A DNA stretch of 64,000 nt from Fasciolopsis buskii (Eukaryota > Platyhelminthes > Trematoda > Plagiorchiida > Fasciolidae). The notes under the pieces are model-generated. The model was given only the letters and a program-made list of their open reading frames with translations. It was not told where the DNA came from and ran no database searches. Below, piece by piece: positions 61,065 through 64,000 of this stretch; the first letter of the stretch is position 1; each line of letters opens with the position of its first letter. The stretch is from positions 266,023 through 330,022 of the forward strand of contig LUCM01007372.1 of the NCBI GenBank assembly GCA_008360955.1. The letters are read 5' to 3'. The position numbers and the translations under genes are program-made.

Positions 61065-61483
61065 CAGCATCTGAAGAAGGGCACCAAGGGTTGACGGCTG
61101 TGGTTGATTGTGTAGTCCATGGAGAGCCTGAAGAGCTCAATCCCAGCATGGTGGAATCCCCGATGGTAACGGACGAAGATAACAAGTCAGCGAATTCCGT
61201 ATCTGTGGACAATTTTTTCAATTTATCCTGAGCGGTACGCATATCGGCCTCCGCGCCCGAAACCGCCCGCTGACGAGCAGTAGAAACAAATGACTCGAGA
61301 CGGGCACGCTCCTCCTCAATTATATGTCGACGTTCAGCCTCGGTGAGCACGAAGTCCCCCGATGCGGTGTGGCAAGTTGAATCTGCTTTGGAACTAGACG
61401 GATCAGCTAGATCACGGGAAAAATCCGACTCCGAACGGTGTAACGTGCTTGAGTTTGAATCTGGAGGATTCGGGCTAAGCGTT
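61065..61483 (-). CDS. AP180/PICALM-like protein, first exon in window
   Basis: Acceptor CTCTGCTTCTTTTACAG; donor GATGCTG|GTAACC, phase 1. It enters with one base and holds 139 codons. The middle reads LTEAERRHIIEEERARLESF and then TARQRAV, a charged helix. It parallels the segment just after the ANTH domain of PICALM (VDEREKQAALEEEQARLKAL). The rest is Ser/Thr-rich linker ending AVNPWCPSSDA. AP180 proteins bind PI(4,5)P2 through ANTH and recruit clathrin and AP-2 through such linkers. The ANTH exons must lie beyond 64000. A second donor, AA|GTTAAC at 61012, would keep the frame open longer, but only the one at 61065 matches the next exon's phase. Confidence 0.87.
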
Positions 61484-63680
61484 CTGTAAAAGAAGCAGAG
61501 GGATGAAGAAATGTTGATTCAATAGTGAAATATGAATAATATGGAGCAAATCCAGTGCTCGTAAGATACAGTAGCATGTAGACTACAACCTCAGACATTC
61601 GCCTACCTAAGCGGACGAATGTTTACAGCAGGGTATGGCAAACAAAATATATGGAATTCAGTTAACTAAATTATTCGGATCGTGATGAATAGCCCATGGC
61701 AATGTCCCAACATCACCCACCTACCGATCTTAGGTAGTAGAAGCACAAAAACGGAGGAAACAAGCATATACAGCTACCGCGAAAAGAACCAAGGCAAACA
61801 GCAAGCAGTGTTAATTATCGTATAACTTTGCACACCATAAAATGAGCTTAAGAAATCTCACAAAATTGTGGCCCTAAGTAAAAAGTTCCCAAAAACCTCG
61901 AAAATGAAAAAAGTCATGACACAAAATTTTAAGATCGTTGTATTGTCACGTTTGATTTTATTTGTGAAGTAGTATCAACGATATCATGAATAAAACGGAA
62001 TTCATCGAACTTGGACTTAATGTTCCCGTTGGCAGATCGCAAATTCCAGCGACAGGAAATTCACAAGTATGCGAATCACTGAACAGGAGAGGTTAGATTA
62101 TGAGTATGTGATGAACAGTAGTATTAATCGTGAGCCCGATGGACTGTGTACGGGAAAATTTTGGTCATTTATATGGTTAAGCTTAAACAATGCTCGCTGC
62201 AGAGTGAACACTGTCCGGCTAGACCCGGTGGAGCAGTCATCTAGTAGAAAAGAATAATATCGGTAAGGCTTAAGTCTCGGCAGCAACAGTGTTGATTCAG
62301 AGTAAGCATCATTTTGCACAAATCCGTGCAAAGATCTTGTGCCACTGGAATTCTGGGAAAGAACACCAATGAGGGAGAAACAGGAAAGAGAAATAGATAT
62401 TCTGCAGAATTCAACACACGTGATAGCTTTCCCATCCTCCAATCCAAATTTTCGATTACGAATGATTATCTACAGCTGATTCAGAGAAAATGACTGTCCT
62501 CTTTGGCTCAAGATGGAACCACCGTTCTCAATATCTAAACTAGAAACGGTGTGTAAAGTTAACTCAAGCCAATCGTAAACGATCTATTTAAGAGTCATAT
62601 GTGACTTTCTTAAAGTCTTCTAAAAAGATTATGTGAACCGCAAAAAATATTCCAGTCCCGCGATATTCCAACTGAACTCGAACAGTTTTGGAAAAAAACG
62701 CAAAGTATTTAGGCAATCCCGGAGCGGATTGGCGAAGTGTTATAGCTATGGGACAAAACACAATGCACTGCAGAGTTATAAGCCAGGCTCCTATGCAAAA
62801 AGATATACTGTTAGACAAACAAACCAAGAAGCATTTTTTGTCTCCGTGGGGCACTACACACAGAGGGCAGATTAGAGTAAGAGAAAATTAATATCTACAA
62901 CGCCTATAGAGTTGATTAGTCGAAGAGTGCACTAAACAAAGTAAAATCTTCCGACCAAAACGGTACAAAACGCACGCATGTCTGACCTAACGTCTAGGTC
63001 AGAAATTTGCTCACCTGCTGCCATCAGTAATGACAAAAAAAGGCGTTCAACGAAAATCCGTTGAGTAATTCTTAATTTGAAATCTTCCTTAAATACGAGT
63101 GCAGGCCCTGGGCCGATCCACTGGAGGTCGTTATTGGCGCAAGCCGAACACTCCATACTGCCGACACGCTTCGACTACACAGTCCGAATTCTGCACATGC
63201 ACACACACAAGCCAAGTTCAGTACGGTGGGCCGGTTTCCCATCTTGCGTTTCCGTATATCACGAACTGCACCAGGTAAACATCGCGGGAACAGAGGAACG
63301 ACAAACCGCCGGGCGATTATTGACTTGATCTCACCTCAAACTTCAATAATCTCAGTGTACCTTGTGCACTTGCATGCGTAAACACCATGTATAGTGTCCG
63401 TGACTTGCAAGAGACGGGTAAGCAACGACAGAACGCAAAGACTAGTCAGTTCTTCAAGGTCACAAAATACTGGTCAGATGACCCGCCGTGACCGCATGAT
63501 CAACCGAATGAAGTGCATTAGCACAAGTGGCACGTGATGCAGATGCGCACGTACACTTGGCGGTCGATGAATGACGACCACGAGCGCATTGGAGAGTGCG
63601 TCGCATCATCTCCAATTTGGATCAAACTGTAACGTTATGCGAAAATTACCTAGCATCCACCTTAGGGATTTATGGATTCC
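61484..63680 (-). other. AP180 intron, nothing recognised
   Basis: The exon before 61483 should be upstream on the minus strand. I looked for ANTH-domain sequence in 61.5-63.7 kb and saw none. A basic plus-strand frame at 62633-62875 and minus-strand frames at 62098-62442 and 62932-63156 have no motif I recognise. Confidence 0.5.
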
Positions 63681-64000
63681 CGACAGGGCTCGATCAGACC
63701 GGATCATCATCATCGTTCAGTGTTAAACAGCAAGGCAAGCCTCACTGACCGCTGCCTTTCCCCAGAGTTACACGTTTATACATAAAGAGTGAATATCCAA
63801 CGGGAACAGGGAGTGGACCTACACAGGTGGGAAAAGATAAGATGCTACTGCAACCAACACACGAAACACAGTCTAACTATACAACCGCCCGTGTTTTCAA
63901 TCATTCTGATTCGATAAAAAAATGACAACACGATCGCCACTGTTTACGGTTCACTGCCATATCCTTCAGTGTCTCCAGCCACCTAGTTGACGAGTCCTTC
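63680..64000 (-). mobile_element. RTE-like LINE 3' end entering from the right
   Basis: On the minus strand the very edge of the window encodes the C-terminal tail TRWLETLKDMAVNRKQWRSC-like, as at 20890-20950 (WLEALKDMMVNLERWRSC). It is followed by ATCGAATCAGAATGATTG, GTAACTCTGGGGAAAGGC and a tail AACGATGATGATGAT. It matches the 3' ends at 21185 and 57490. The remainder of the element lies outside the window. Confidence 0.85.

Overview
This window is eukaryotic DNA with low gene density: short coding exons with canonical GT/AG borders, introns of up to about 11 kb, many decayed retrotransposons and AT microsatellites. The repeats resemble families I know from digenean flukes (RTE-like and CR1/Jockey-like LINEs, tRNA-derived SINEs), and base composition looks moderate rather than very AT-rich. 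My best guess is a food-borne trematode (Fasciola/Opisthorchis/Paragonimus type). That is inference; no species can be fixed from the sequence alone.

Left part, plus strand (about 3.1-34 kb): a cluster of CUB-domain genes. Gene 1 enters from upstream; only its last CUB half-exon (3121-3316) and a hydrophobic terminal exon (4883-4956, GPI-signal-like) are seen. Gene 2 starts at 10521 with a one-exon signal peptide. It then repeats a two-exon CUB module four times: half A starts after a phase 1 intron and ends in phase 0, half B starts in phase 0 and ends in phase 1. Modules lie at 10661-12664, 16475-18697, 21674-22167 and 26155-28806. Two possible 3' ends are visible (22702-22826 and 29445-29713). 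From 29.9 to 34.0 kb there are further CUB-like pieces with shifted frames and missing cysteines, which look like decaying module copies.

Right part, minus strand (38.4-61.5 kb): the C-terminal half of an AP180/PICALM clathrin-assembly protein, in four phase-consistent exons (61483-61065, 50044-49835, 39897-39521, 38770-38462). It carries DPF, NPW and NPF motifs, ends in NPFL, and has an AATAAA signal just after the stop. Its N-terminal ANTH domain should lie beyond 64 kb. The CUB cluster and this gene converge on 34-38.4 kb.

Mobile DNA: a CR1/Jockey-like LINE on the minus strand (1.4-2.9 kb), RTE-like LINE copies at 20.2, 35.7, 45.1, 50.6, 52.7, 54.6, 57.3 and 63.7 kb, and several tRNA-derived SINEs. 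The AP180 introns hold most of the RTE copies. I see no CRISPR array, rRNA gene, functional tRNA or prokaryotic feature.
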